Source of the DNA: Asterionellopsis glacialis
Lineage: Eukaryota > Bacillariophyta > Plagiogrammaphyceae > Rhaphoneidales > Asterionellopsidaceae
Assembly: GCA_014885115.2 (NCBI GenBank)
Contig: WKLE02000063.1
Span: 1-24,294, forward strand
Reading direction: 5' to 3'
DNA: 24,294 nt
A program made the position numbers and the translations under genes. The notes below the pieces were generated by a model that worked only from the letters and a program-made list of their open reading frames with translations, did no database searches and was not told the origin of the DNA. Below, piece after piece: positions 1-8,955 of this stretch. Every line of letters starts with the position of its first letter. Position 1 is the stretch's first letter.

Positions 1-1623
1 GTTGTTGTTGTTGTCATTCTCAAGACCTTGCAAGACAGTCTTTTTCTTTGGTATACGAAATCGTGTCATGCAACGAAATATACCTGGATGATCATATAAG
101 GTACCATCTTGTTCTCGAATCTTGATACGTTTGATTTGTGTATCATTGGGTAATACTTCACCATTGTCCAATACAAGTAGTGGATCACGTTGAGGATCAA
201 TGGAGAGTACAGTCGCTGTTCGTAATCCACGCTTATCACCAGTCACAAAGATAGGACTATAATACGTAATGACATCGCCAGGTCGTAAGGGTTCTTTAGC
301 TTGTGTGGAATCGGAACGACTTAGACGAACATGATAGTCATCATTATCATTATTATCATCATCGTCGTTGTCAGAAGATGATGATGAAGAGGAATCATTC
401 CTCATCTTTTTCGATTTAGGTATGTTCAAAGCTTGTGTATAGGGTTCTTCTAAATCATCACTATCAATACTATCTACATCAACCTTTGTATGGTTATTCG
501 TACGACGAGCAGCAATGTCATTGTCATCTTGTTCTTGTTCTTGCTGTTGTTGTTGTTGTTCTGTGGTTTGTGCATGTTGTAATAATTGTTGTAAAATAAT
601 CCAACATGCTTGTAAATCACTTCGACTTGCTTTACGTTTTAAATTTTGACGTGATACCATTTTTTGTTGTTTTTGATATTTATTCCATAATTTTGGACAC
701 CAGGTATCTTTTGTTTCTGTATCAGTAGTGGTTGTTACTGCATTTGATATCCCATGATAGGGGATGAGACTTTGTCCATCCACCAATTGTGGAAATTTAG
801 TAGTTTCCTGTAATGGATATTCTAAAAATTGAATCAAGACTTGATTTTTATTAGATTTGTGATTCTTCAAATACGATAACCCTATAGCTTCATCTGCGGA
901 ATGACATATTCTAGATGGATGATATCGTGTTGTATATTTATCTGTATATTCTTTATACCAAACTAATTGGGATGTAGTTGTAATTTTGTCGTAGGGTAAT
1001 GTCTTTTTTGAATGTTGTACTTTGCGAAATGCCTTTTGTTGTATTTTATCTAATTTTCGTTCATGTTGCTGTTGTTGTTCATTCTCGGAAGAAGAAGATG
1101 ATGATAATGACAAGGAAGAGGTATTTTTCTTCTTCCTTTTGTTCTTCTTGTTCTTCTTTTTGGTAGCGGATCGAGTTAGAATAGTAAATGTGCAATCATC
1201 ATTCGTCTTGGAGGAAGAGTTTGTAAGATTCTTCTTTTTCATCATTATGAGAGATGATCGTGATGACGTCAAGGAGGATCGTTTTCGTTTTGCATTCATG
1301 GTGGTGGACGGTCCTTGGTGTTTCTCGTGGAAACTTGATTCCGACAAGAGGTTTTCAGTACAAGATGGAGAAAATGGACGAAAGTCTAAAATATCATCCT
1401 CGTCATCCTCGCTACTACTGTAGTTGTTAGTATGATTGGCCTTTGAGTTTCGGTCTTGGATGGTTCCAGTCAAGAAGGATTCCTTCTTGTTATTATCTTT
1501 GTCGCTGTTGCTGTTGTTGCTGTTGTAGTTGTTACCATGATGGCCGCCGTCGTAATCACTGTCACTGTCATGATCAGTTTCCATGAAAATTTGACGATTC
1601 AACTTTTTCTTGGATGACAACAT
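1..1623 (-). CDS. PWWP/Tudor-like low-complexity protein, copy 1 (3' end outside window)
   Basis: An open frame of 541 codons runs from ATG at 1623 to the window edge. An in-frame TAA lies upstream at 1660-1662, so the start is firm and the protein is cut at its C-terminal side. Residues 1-215 are charged low-complexity with Lys/Arg clusters, suggesting nuclear location. Residues about 219-291 read LVW...HPSRIC...DEAIGL (244-249)...VLIQF...IPYHG, which fits the strand order of a PWWP domain although the P-W-W-P signature is reduced to Y-H-P. WCPK at 308 starts a probably helical block. Residues about 446-500 (GDVITY, then RTATVLSI, then LDNGE at 485-489) resemble a Tudor-like barrel. The gene at 15337-17313 shares all three blocks in the same order. 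A role in chromatin or RNA binding is inferred from fold resemblance only; I do not recognise a named family. It is divergent from the choline kinase gene. Confidence 0.82.
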   Translation of the reverse strand, partial: MLSSKKKLNRQIFMETDHDSDSDYDGGHHGNNYNSNNSNSDKDNNKKESFLTGTIQDRNSKANHTNNYSSSEDDEDDILDFRPFSPSCTENLLSESSFHEKHQGPSTTMNAKRKRSSLTSSRSSLIMMKKKNLTNSSSKTNDDCTFTILTRSATKKKNKKNKRKKKNTSSLSLSSSSSSENEQQQQHERKLDKIQQKAFRKVQHSKKTLPYDKITTTSQLVWYKEYTDKYTTRYHPSRICHSADEAIGLSYLKNHKSNKNQVLIQFLEYPLQETTKFPQLVDGQSLIPYHGISNAVTTTTDTETKDTWCPKLWNKYQKQQKMVSRQNLKRKASRSDLQACWIILQQLLQHAQTTEQQQQQQEQEQDDNDIAARRTNNHTKVDVDSIDSDDLEEPYTQALNIPKSKKMRNDSSSSSSSDNDDDDNNDNDDYHVRLSRSDSTQAKEPLRPGDVITYYSPIFVTGDKRGLRTATVLSIDPQRDPLLVLDNGEVLPNDTQIKRIKIREQDGTLYDHPGIFRCMTRFRIPKKKTVLQGLENDNNNN

Positions 1624-2610
1624 GGTTGATCGTCTACGTATTGGTTTATAGTTTTTGAATTAATACTGCAATGTGCATGTAATATATTTTTCGACAAGTC
1701 TATATATTCTATACTCCATGGGATCACCCACTTCCTTCTTTTTTTTTATTCTTGCCCTGATTGACCGCCACCACGTTTCTCTCTCTAGAAAAGTCTCTCT
1801 AGTCTCTAGCTTGATAAATAATATTTTTTCTTTTTTTGATGGACGTTTGCTACTGGCGGAGGGAAAAAGGAAAAGAAGAGGCTGGGGGCGCGCCAAATCA
1901 AAACTTGAATTTCATAGACTCCTTATCGTTCGCACTCCTATCGGTAGCAAGTTTGAAGTGTGATAAAGTTAGGGTTTTCTGGGTGTGGATGACGTCTGGG
2001 GTAGTTGGAGTTTCGGGGTACTGTATGACAGGATGGAGAATGGCAAACAGCATCATCATTCCATCCAATCAAAATGCAGAAATAGATCAAATCCAAGAAC
2101 ACATAAAATAATAATGAACGTGCACATGCTACGATAATTATTTTGTATGGAATTGTACAGTACCGAGAGTAGAGGGTTGAAGTGGGTCTCAATTTTTTTT
2201 AGTAAAAGTATGGTATCAAGGTAGTACCATGGTGTGCGTGAGAACCACCATGATTACGAATAGAAACACGAACATCTCATTGTACGGTCGGTGTGGTACA
2301 GACTGTACATATCAGATCTCATGGTTTCTATTGCATTCTCAGAAGAGTTCTGGCTTTGTGTCGTGTCTGTAATTTCTACACAGTATCTCGTATTGTTCGT
2401 TTTTTTTTTGGATAGTGCTCTATTCTCATTTCGCATTATTTCGCTCACCTTGGCTAGTAATTTTTACTTGATGAACCAAAAAGGGACAACGCAAAGAGAT
2501 ACATTGCTCGAGGTGAGTAGACCTTTTTTTTATCATTGAACAATCGTTTTGAGAAACTCGAAACACCTACGTTTCTCAATCTGCCCACACATAAAAACAC
2601 ACAAGACACC
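1624..2610. other. divergent intergenic region / bidirectional promoter
   Basis: This 987-bp spacer separates two head-to-head genes (minus strand from 1623, plus strand from 2611), so it must hold both promoters and 5' leaders. It is AT-rich with T-runs. It contains a GGCGCGCCAAA element at 1887-1897 and two TAC(A/T)GTA heptamers at 2019-2025 and 2156-2162. Short open frames here overlap each other on both strands and show no recognisable protein character, so I call none of them. Confidence 0.6.
1887..1897 (-). promoter_or_regulatory. E2F-like element TTTGGCGCGCC
   Basis: On the minus strand this reads TTTGGCGCGCC, which matches the known E2F/DP consensus TTTSSCGC and contains the GGCGCGCC palindrome. 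It lies about 265 bp upstream of the ATG at 1623, in the orientation of that gene. The same palindrome occurs upstream of MCM5 at 18107-18114. The regulatory role is inferred; chance occurrence is possible but unlikely in such AT-rich spacer DNA. Confidence 0.4.
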
Positions 2611-4476
2611 ATGAGTGATGTTGTACCATCTTCTGTAGTTGTCATGTCATCCTCCAAAATGACAAACAACATCAACAACCACAACACTGGTGATAGTGTC
2701 ATTACGACGTATCAAAATAATGCGGATTGTATACTACCCATTCAATTAAATGAAGAAAGTACGTGTAATGACAAACAACAAAAGCAAGACATGTATGAAA
2801 TTGTGAAAGCATTTTGTCCACTTCTCTTTTCCAAAAACAAACAAACAAACAATGATGATAATGATGATGGTGTCGAGAAGGAGGCGGAAGAGGAAGAAGA
2901 CCAATCATCTTTGGTACTGTCATCGTCATGCTCGTCCTCCTCTTCTTCTTCCTTCTTGGAAGAAGAACAGCGCAGGGGTCGACATGAAGCTTCTACGGGA
3001 TGGAAGAACAAACAACACGACAAGAATAATAACAATGATGATGATTTGTCCCATCATTTGACTATTCGACCATTGGGTGGTGGACTTTCTAATGTATTAT
3101 ATGTTGTGTCTTCTGATGTAGTACCAGATCAATCTGTACTTGTCAGGATTCATCCATCGGAAACCAAGCAGAGCCATGACAATGACACTGAAAACAATAA
3201 TAATAAAAATAATAATGACGACGACGACGATGACAAGTTGGAATTGATTAATCGCAATGTCGAAAATCATGTTGTAGCATGGTTAAGTTCCCTTCACATG
3301 GCACCTCTCTATCATGGTAGATTTACCAATGGACGTGTCGAAGAATTTTATAATGGATATCAACCCATTACGTGTCATGATATGGTGCAGTATACATCTC
3401 AAATTGCGACACAAATGGCACATTATCATACCTTGCAAGTTCCATCTACCTTGTTTGGTTTGGACAACCATGCTAGTACAACCAACAACACATCAGTATT
3501 TCATCATGGACATATATGGACACGTGTTGAATCATGGTTTCAAATGGTACTCCAACATAATGATAACAATGCTACTACTGCTACTACTGCTACTATCGAA
3601 TGTATGAAGGATGACAATGATGAGGATTATCTCCTGGATTTATCAACCTTACAAAAAGAATTTCAATGGTTACAAAAAGAACTTACGACTACAAACAACA
3701 ACGAGACCAATGATACTTTGACTTCGACGACTACCAAGGACCACCCAAAAGCCATGTTGATGCAGAAATATGCAATTGATTTTTGTCGTGAAGTTGTCTT
3801 TACTCATATGGATGTTCAAAGTTTAAATATTTTAACCAAACAACCAAACGAACAACAAGAAGAATCTCCTGCTACTAATGATGAAACTACTACAACAACT
3901 ACTGCGCCTGCTGCTTTGCAACAACAAGACGAAATGAATAATCAAAATCAGCATAATGATGACAAGCCAGAGGACGGTAATGGTATTAAAATTATTGACT
4001 TTGAATATGCAGGTATGAATCCACGTGGTATTGATATAGCCAATACATTTTGTGAATATTGTGATATGAATAATTTACAAGCTCAATATGCAAAAGAATA
4101 TCCAAGTATACAAACACAAAATATATTTTTACGTCATTACATTCAAGGAATTGGTAAAAAACATGATAGTACCACAACTACTACTGTTGGTACACCAGAA
4201 GACCAAGACCAACCAGCATTGTCCTTGTCCTTGGAATGGTTTCAACGTAATGGGATAGTCATGGAGGAGGAAGAAATGGTATTGACAACGCTGCGTCGAG
4301 AGATTGGTAAATATTCGTTATTGTCACATTTAGGATGGACTATATGGAGTCTTGTACAAAGTAAAAAATCAACCATTGACTTTGATTATATAGCCTATGC
4401 CAAACATCGTATGGAAGGATATCGGTATTTTAAATCCATATTTTTTGAGGATGATGAAACAAGTTGCTACCAATGA
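2611..4476 (+). CDS. choline/ethanolamine kinase family protein
   Basis: Predicted to phosphorylate choline or ethanolamine with ATP, the first step of the Kennedy pathway for phosphatidylcholine and phosphatidylethanolamine. I chose ATG 2611 (context ACACCATGA, 621 residues); the frame is open further upstream but only from a TTG. The N-terminal 145 residues are low-complexity (N, D, S, E). The kinase fold then shows RPLGGGLSN at about 153-161, a VLVRIH strand, catalytic THMDVQSLNIL (H399, D401, N406), the metal-binding IIDFEYAGMNPRGIDIAN (D463) with FCEY, and a C-terminal LSHLGWTIWSLVQ segment typical of choline kinases. The usual HND is HMD here. At 621 residues it is longer than the roughly 350-450 usual for the family because of Asn/Thr/Gln-rich inserts. 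Choline versus ethanolamine preference cannot be told. A decayed copy of its 3' end lies at 8549-8793. Confidence 0.92.
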   Translation: MSDVVPSSVVVMSSSKMTNNINNHNTGDSVITTYQNNADCILPIQLNEESTCNDKQQKQDMYEIVKAFCPLLFSKNKQTNNDDNDDGVEKEAEEEEDQSSLVLSSSCSSSSSSSFLEEEQRRGRHEASTGWKNKQHDKNNNNDDDLSHHLTIRPLGGGLSNVLYVVSSDVVPDQSVLVRIHPSETKQSHDNDTENNNNKNNNDDDDDDKLELINRNVENHVVAWLSSLHMAPLYHGRFTNGRVEEFYNGYQPITCHDMVQYTSQIATQMAHYHTLQVPSTLFGLDNHASTTNNTSVFHHGHIWTRVESWFQMVLQHNDNNATTATTATIECMKDDNDEDYLLDLSTLQKEFQWLQKELTTTNNNETNDTLTSTTTKDHPKAMLMQKYAIDFCREVVFTHMDVQSLNILTKQPNEQQEESPATNDETTTTTTAPAALQQQDEMNNQNQHNDDKPEDGNGIKIIDFEYAGMNPRGIDIANTFCEYCDMNNLQAQYAKEYPSIQTQNIFLRHYIQGIGKKHDSTTTTTVGTPEDQDQPALSLSLEWFQRNGIVMEEEEMVLTTLRREIGKYSLLSHLGWTIWSLVQSKKSTIDFDYIAYAKHRMEGYRYFKSIFFEDDETSCYQ

Positions 4477-4680
4477 TGCAGATAATGGACAATGAGGGAT
4501 GATTTAAATGAAAAAGAGTCACACACAATAATAATAATAATAATTATAACAAGCATAATAAGGTCTACGTTTATCTCTATTCGTACTGTACACTCTTAGC
4601 TCCATTCACCCTCCCCAACTCTTCTCTACACTCCATCATTCAAGACGACTGAATGGTTCATTCGAACTACTGTACGAGTT
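4477..4680. other. short convergent spacer with AAT microsatellite
   Basis: This 204-bp region lies between the convergent 3' ends of the choline kinase and CobW genes and holds both 3' UTRs. It contains an (ATA)n microsatellite near 4527-4544 and TACTGTA heptamers at 4584-4590 and 4668-4674. A diverged copy of the whole spacer is found after the pseudogene, to about 8955. Confidence 0.7.
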
Positions 4681-7600
4681 TTATATTGCTGTTTTCTTCT
4701 CCTCGTGGCAGTTTTCGTCACTACAAGTCTCATCATCACAGGGTTTGTCGTGGTTATGATCATGATCATGATGGTGGTGCTGATGGTTGTCCATCTCTTT
4801 TTTTGCCAGTTCAATCGCCGCATCCCAAGTCTCTTGGAAAGGATCCTCCACTGCGGCACAAATGGCATTCCAGGCATCTTGGCCTTGCTTCATTTCTACC
4901 TCTGATACAAGACATTCCTTCAAGGCCTGACAGATTGCATCCTTGTCCAAAGACTGACCAATAATTACAATCTCTTGTTGCCGGTCACCATAGGGTTCGT
5001 GCCACAGAGGGGCGATGTCCCTTTCCAGATTCTCTGGCCAATGAGACTTGTCAATTTCGGCCCACCAAGGATTGCCAGGGAGGAGCGAAAAGTGATTGCC
5101 TGCGAGAGAGAATTCGCCTTGGATTTGGGGACAATTGGCAAGCCAGACAAATCCTTTAGCACGAAGGACAATGGACTTGTCAAATGGTGCACATGACTTA
5201 TCCAGCATAGCTTCGAAAGCCTTGTTCAGTTTGTGGGGAACAAAGGGACGGATTGCTCGGAACGAAAAGCTCCCAATTCCATATTCTTCCGTCTCGGGTG
5301 TGTGCTCACCAATGCGAGCTTCTTGTAACCATCCTTCGTGTTTCTCGGCATCGCTCATTGAAAATAAACCCGTTCCAAGAACTCTTTCCAAAGAAACCTT
5401 GGAAAATATTGATTCCACAAGCTTGGCAAGTGGATTCATACTACGAATCAATGCTTTGACCTTTTCACGCTCATCTTGGTTCATGAGATCGCATTTGTTC
5501 AATACGATCTATGATGTTGTATTGGTGTGTACAGATGGTAGGGAGAAAGGGCATATCACGCAGGTGAGCAAAAATTTGGGAAACTACAGTAATACTTGAC
5601 TACACAACATGTTTCATAATATAAATGCATCATGAGGTTTTGCGTAACTTACAACATTGGCAAATTCCACTTGATCACAAAGCAGATGCGAAATGGTGCG
5701 CTCATCTTCCGGATCGGCGTGCCAATTTCGATTTTGCAAGGATTCCAGACTGTCGAGTTCACGCATGAACCTTGATCCGTCCACAACTGTCACTAAAGTG
5801 TCAATTTCAGCTATATCACCCAGTCGCAGACCAGTTGAGTCCTCAAAGGCAAAGGTCTCTGCAACGGGCATTGGTTCTGATACACCCGAAGATTCGATAA
5901 GCAAGTAATCAAATGAGCGATCTGCCGCAATCTTTGCTACTTCCACAAGCAAGTCCTCTCGCAAAGTGCAGCAGATGCACCCATTGCTCATTTCTACCAT
6001 GTGTTCTTCTCGGTGGAGGACACTGGCATTGTTTTTGACAAAGGCAGCATCAATATTGATTGCACCCATATCATTGACCAAAATGGCAACTTTTAGGCCT
6101 TCATAGTTGGACAATATATGAGACAATAAGGTAGTTTTGCCGGATCCAAGGAAGCCTGACAATAATGTGACAGGTAGCTTGCCGCTTCTGTCTCCATGGT
6201 TGCTGAGTTTCTGGTTAAGAACAGCACTCGCAGCCTTGCGCACGTCCTGCAATACGTCTCCCTGTCGCGAAGGCTTCCATTCTTCAGTGGCCGTTGTCAG
6301 CAACGAAGACAGGTTACACGTATCACCGGCATCGACAAGCTGAATTTCTTGTCCAAAAATACCACCCCATTTGTTTGGCAACAGACCCACGTTAGCTGCC
6401 TGTATCAAGTGGAAAGACATGGTGCGAAGTCCGGCAGCAGATGCAGCATCCAGCCTCTTTAGGGCGTTGGGAAACGTGTACCAATCGTAGGGAGTTTCAT
6501 CGTCTTCCAGATCCGCATCTTCAAGAGGGCCGTCGGGCGGAGGCTCAGTAGCGTAGAGAGCATAAAGCTCGAGCAGGATAGGTCGACCGTTGGGTGCATA
6601 GACTGATACAGGGAGAATATGTTTGATCTCTCGGACTTCTGTCGCATCCACCTCGCAAAACTCAACAGCGGCTCGTATGGCTGCTTGAACAGGCGTTTCG
6701 TCGCCTTTGTTTTGCGTCACCGAGGGTAGCCTCATACCAGCCCATTTTGGATTCCTAGCTAAGACACATCGATTTCCACGGAGTATAAGTGCCCCGACCT
6801 GCCGTTCACACGTATCCCAATCGATTGAGTTGGTCGGAATAGATTCAACTGCATCGCAAGCAATTTCCTTCGTTTCGGTCAATTTATCCGTGATATCATC
6901 GCAAATCCGTTCGTACTGCTTTGTATGGCGATTGATTTCCACTGAGACAAGCGACATGAAAAGAGACTTGCCAACAGCATTGCAGTAGTGGGGGTCATAT
7001 TCTTGCTTAGCACCCATCGCCAATACTCCGGTAGAATCGTTTGGCTCGGATATACATACATCTAGTTGGGGGAAGCAATACCTTAGCATGTCCACACGAC
7101 TGTTTTCTTTTTCTGCGACTAGATGGAGGGTTACTGGTTGCTTCTTCTCATCTGTTTTGGATACACCGCCTTTTGAACTCACCATGTGATTGTTGATGAA
7201 TTTGGCGGAAATGCGAGGATAAACTAAACGGAGGCCGGAGATCATATCTGGATCCGTCTGCAAGAGTAGCTTATAAACTTTCAGCGCGATAGTGCATAGC
7301 TCTCCGTTTGCTGCTAGAATAACGTTGTGCAGCCGCAATCGTTTGAAAATTTTTGCCAGTAGTCGGCTGCATTCCTTTTCGGGTCGCTTCTTACCATGGT
7401 CCCTATCTGGCGATGTTTCCGGTGTCAAACTGCAGGAAGAATATTGGGTAGCTTCATTCTTCAGAGCAAGGTCCAATTCCTTTTGGTCTTTGAACATATC
7501 TCGCACATTGATGACCAAAATACCATTGCAGATACTAGAATCCTGCAACAATAGGTCATCGTCCTTCAAGAGTAGACCTTGCGCTTCTCCTGCGAAGCCA

Positions 7601-7992
7601 TACATGGCTGGACGACACAGTTCTTGATTCGCGGAGACGAAACTGCCACCTTCGCCATCGCAAAGTAGCACAACAACCTTTTCAATGGGTTCGAACGCTT
7701 TGGCACGAAACGGACCATATCCACCAACGAAGGCGTAAATGGACGGAAGATTCCATGACGATTTGTCTGCAGAAGCCTTGCGAGACATGATGATATGATC
7801 TTGCACGGAGATGGATCGCAATCCTATGAATGTTAATAAAAATGTGGGCGAGCTTTTATTGGCATCTGTGACTTCTGCGCAATCGAGATGCAAACCTTTC
7901 ATTTTTTTAGGCCGTTTACAGTATTGGTTCACCGTATGGGGAAGAAAAGCCATATTATATAGACGTTTTAGGCTGTTAGTGAGGCTATTCAT
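4681..7992 (-). CDS. CobW/COG0523 metallochaperone GTPase with Nudix-like N-terminal extension (two exons)
   Basis: Coding exons are 7992-5653 and 5508-4681, joined across a 144-bp intron in phase 0, giving 1055 residues. The splice restores DQVEFANV|IVLNKCD, the classic CobW strand plus NKxD guanine motif. The P-loop GFLGSGKTT is at 613-621, the metal-binding GCICC at 671-675 and ESSGVSEP at 700-707. A CobW C-terminal domain spans about 861-982 (RAKGFVWLA, GNPWWAEID). The tail has a His/Asp cluster at about 1022-1034, then three spaced Cys. COG0523 proteins are GTP-driven metal (often zinc) chaperones; the metal here is not known. Residues about 395-545 look like a Nudix domain with a damaged box (GDETPVQAAIRAAVEFCEV: R440 and E444 kept, other acidic positions lost). 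Residues 1-390 are unrecognised. The first 30 residues are basic and hydroxylated, so an organelle signal is possible. Confidence 0.9.
5509..5652 (-). other. intron of the CobW gene
   Basis: The donor is GTAAGT, starting at 5652 on the minus strand; the acceptor ends CATCATAG at 5509. It sits between codons, joining ...GAA TTT GCC AAT GTT to ATC GTA TTG AAC. Removing it joins two reading frames into one continuous CobW domain. Without splicing the first frame stops 12 codons later and the NKCD motif is lost. A TACAGTA heptamer lies inside at 5585-5591. Confidence 0.93.
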
Positions 7993-8548
7993 AAAACGTT
8001 GAACAATCTGAAGAAAAAAATGCTCGACGAGTAATATGTAAATAAATACTGGGACGCAGGATGAAAAATGGCCTAATCTTTAATCTGTTTCTTTTCTACA
8101 GGAGGCGTATGTCGGTGTCTTTGAGGCCTTTCATTCAAGATTCCCTGTTTTTTCCTTGCCATTCGGATGCCGAAGAAAACTATTAGGACTAAGGTAGCTG
8201 GAGTATTTTAAATACTAGTATTAAATACATGTATTATATTGTAGTCCAACCTGTTTTCTACATAATTTTATCTCCTAAAAACTGAAGTTTTCATGCTGAT
8301 ATTCGTGCGTCAGTAGTCCAATATCTAAAATATGAGTTTATGTTGTGTTGCAGTCCTACTTCCTGTTTTCTTACAATACTTTCCCTTTATAATTAATGCC
8401 AGGAAATCATAATCTCGAAATCTCTATTAAATTGTTACTGAGAGATTTTTTCTTTTTCTGTCTTAACCACGATGGTGATGTGAACGGCAGCTGTAAGGTC
8501 TAACCTGACGAATAATTGGTGGACCTCTTTCGATTTTTCCATCTTCAA
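7993..8548. other. intergenic region upstream of the CobW gene
   Basis: No gene is recognised. The part next to 7992 should hold the CobW promoter and 5' leader. Two perfect 12-bp palindromes lie one base apart at 8211-8222 (AATACTAGTATT) and 8224-8235 (AATACATGTATT). Two loosely similar stretches, each with AGTCC followed by CTGTTTTCT, occur near 8243-8260 and 8352-8371. The right end grades into the decayed duplicate. Confidence 0.55.
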
Positions 8549-8793
8549 GACCAAGACCAAGACCAAACAGGGTTGTGATTGTCATTAGAATGGTTTCAAA
8601 ATAATGGAATAGTCACGGAAGAAGAAATACATGTTTAACAAGATTACATCAAGAGATCGGTAAAAATTCTTTATCATCACCTTTAGGTTGGACTTTGATT
8701 AAAGTTTAGGCCGGGCATCATATGGAATCATATCAGCATTTTAAATCCACGTTTTGCTGGGAAAAGAACGATGATACAAAAGGTTACAAATGA
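8549..8793 (+). pseudogene. decayed 3' fragment of a choline kinase gene copy
   Basis: This aligns by eye with the last part of the kinase gene (4195-4476). Shared stretches include GACCAAGACCAA, a readable LEWFQ.NGIV.EEE segment, GAGAT.GGTAAA and TATTTTAAATCCA, and the TGA at 8791-8793 corresponds to the kinase stop at 4474-4476. It carries a net 2-bp insertion just after the EEE codons, an in-frame stop there, and a deletion of about 45 bp between TTGGAC and TTTGATTA, with GAC at both ends of the lost segment in the parent. There is no start codon, catalytic motif or 5' part, so it cannot encode a kinase. Similarity continues past the stop into the neighbouring spacer. Confidence 0.8.
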
Positions 8794-8955
8794 TATTGAC
8801 AAGAGTAATCAATAATAATAATCACAGCAACAATAATAAGGCATACTCTGATCTCTGCATGTATACTCTTAGTTATGAGTTTCTACGCTTCCCCGATTTT
8901 CATCATCCAAGACGAATGAAGGGTTTGTTGGACCTATGAGTTTCGTATTGTTGTT
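8549..8955. repeat. dispersed segmental duplicate of 4195-4695
   Basis: The duplicate covers the kinase 3' end, its 3' UTR with the AAT microsatellite (8811-8822 matches the one near 4527-4544), the convergent spacer including TACTCTTAG and CAAGACGA.TGAA, and the last bases of the downstream minus-strand gene (AACAATACGAAACTC against AGCAATATAAAACTC). It is in direct orientation, about 4.3 kb from its source, and diverged by indels and substitutions. The ends are approximate because I aligned it by hand. Confidence 0.75.

Noticed and set aside
1..15. GTT repeats at the left edge as a possible telomere or array
   Set aside because: They are in-frame AAC (Asn) codons of the minus-strand gene, like other Asn tracts in this window.
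1022..1423. Plus-strand frame rich in Phe, Asp and Ser runs
   Set aside because: It is the antisense shadow of the low-complexity Lys/Glu/Ser region of the minus-strand gene at 1-1623.
2536..2610. N-terminal extension of the choline kinase beginning at 2536
   Set aside because: The codon at 2536 is TTG; in a nuclear eukaryotic gene the first ATG at 2611, in good context, is preferred. The same reasoning trimmed the starts of the genes at 17313 and 18486.
4705..4905. Plus-strand frame with a long Met/Ile/Val run, resembling a small membrane peptide
   Set aside because: It is antisense to the His/Asp-rich tail of the CobW protein; CAT/GAT codons reversed give ATG/ATC.
5614..5652. The two CobW-related frames as separate adjacent genes
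   Set aside because: The first frame ends 12 codons after a consensus GTAAGT donor, the second begins with half of the NKxD motif after an AG acceptor, and splicing restores a perfect CobW core in phase.
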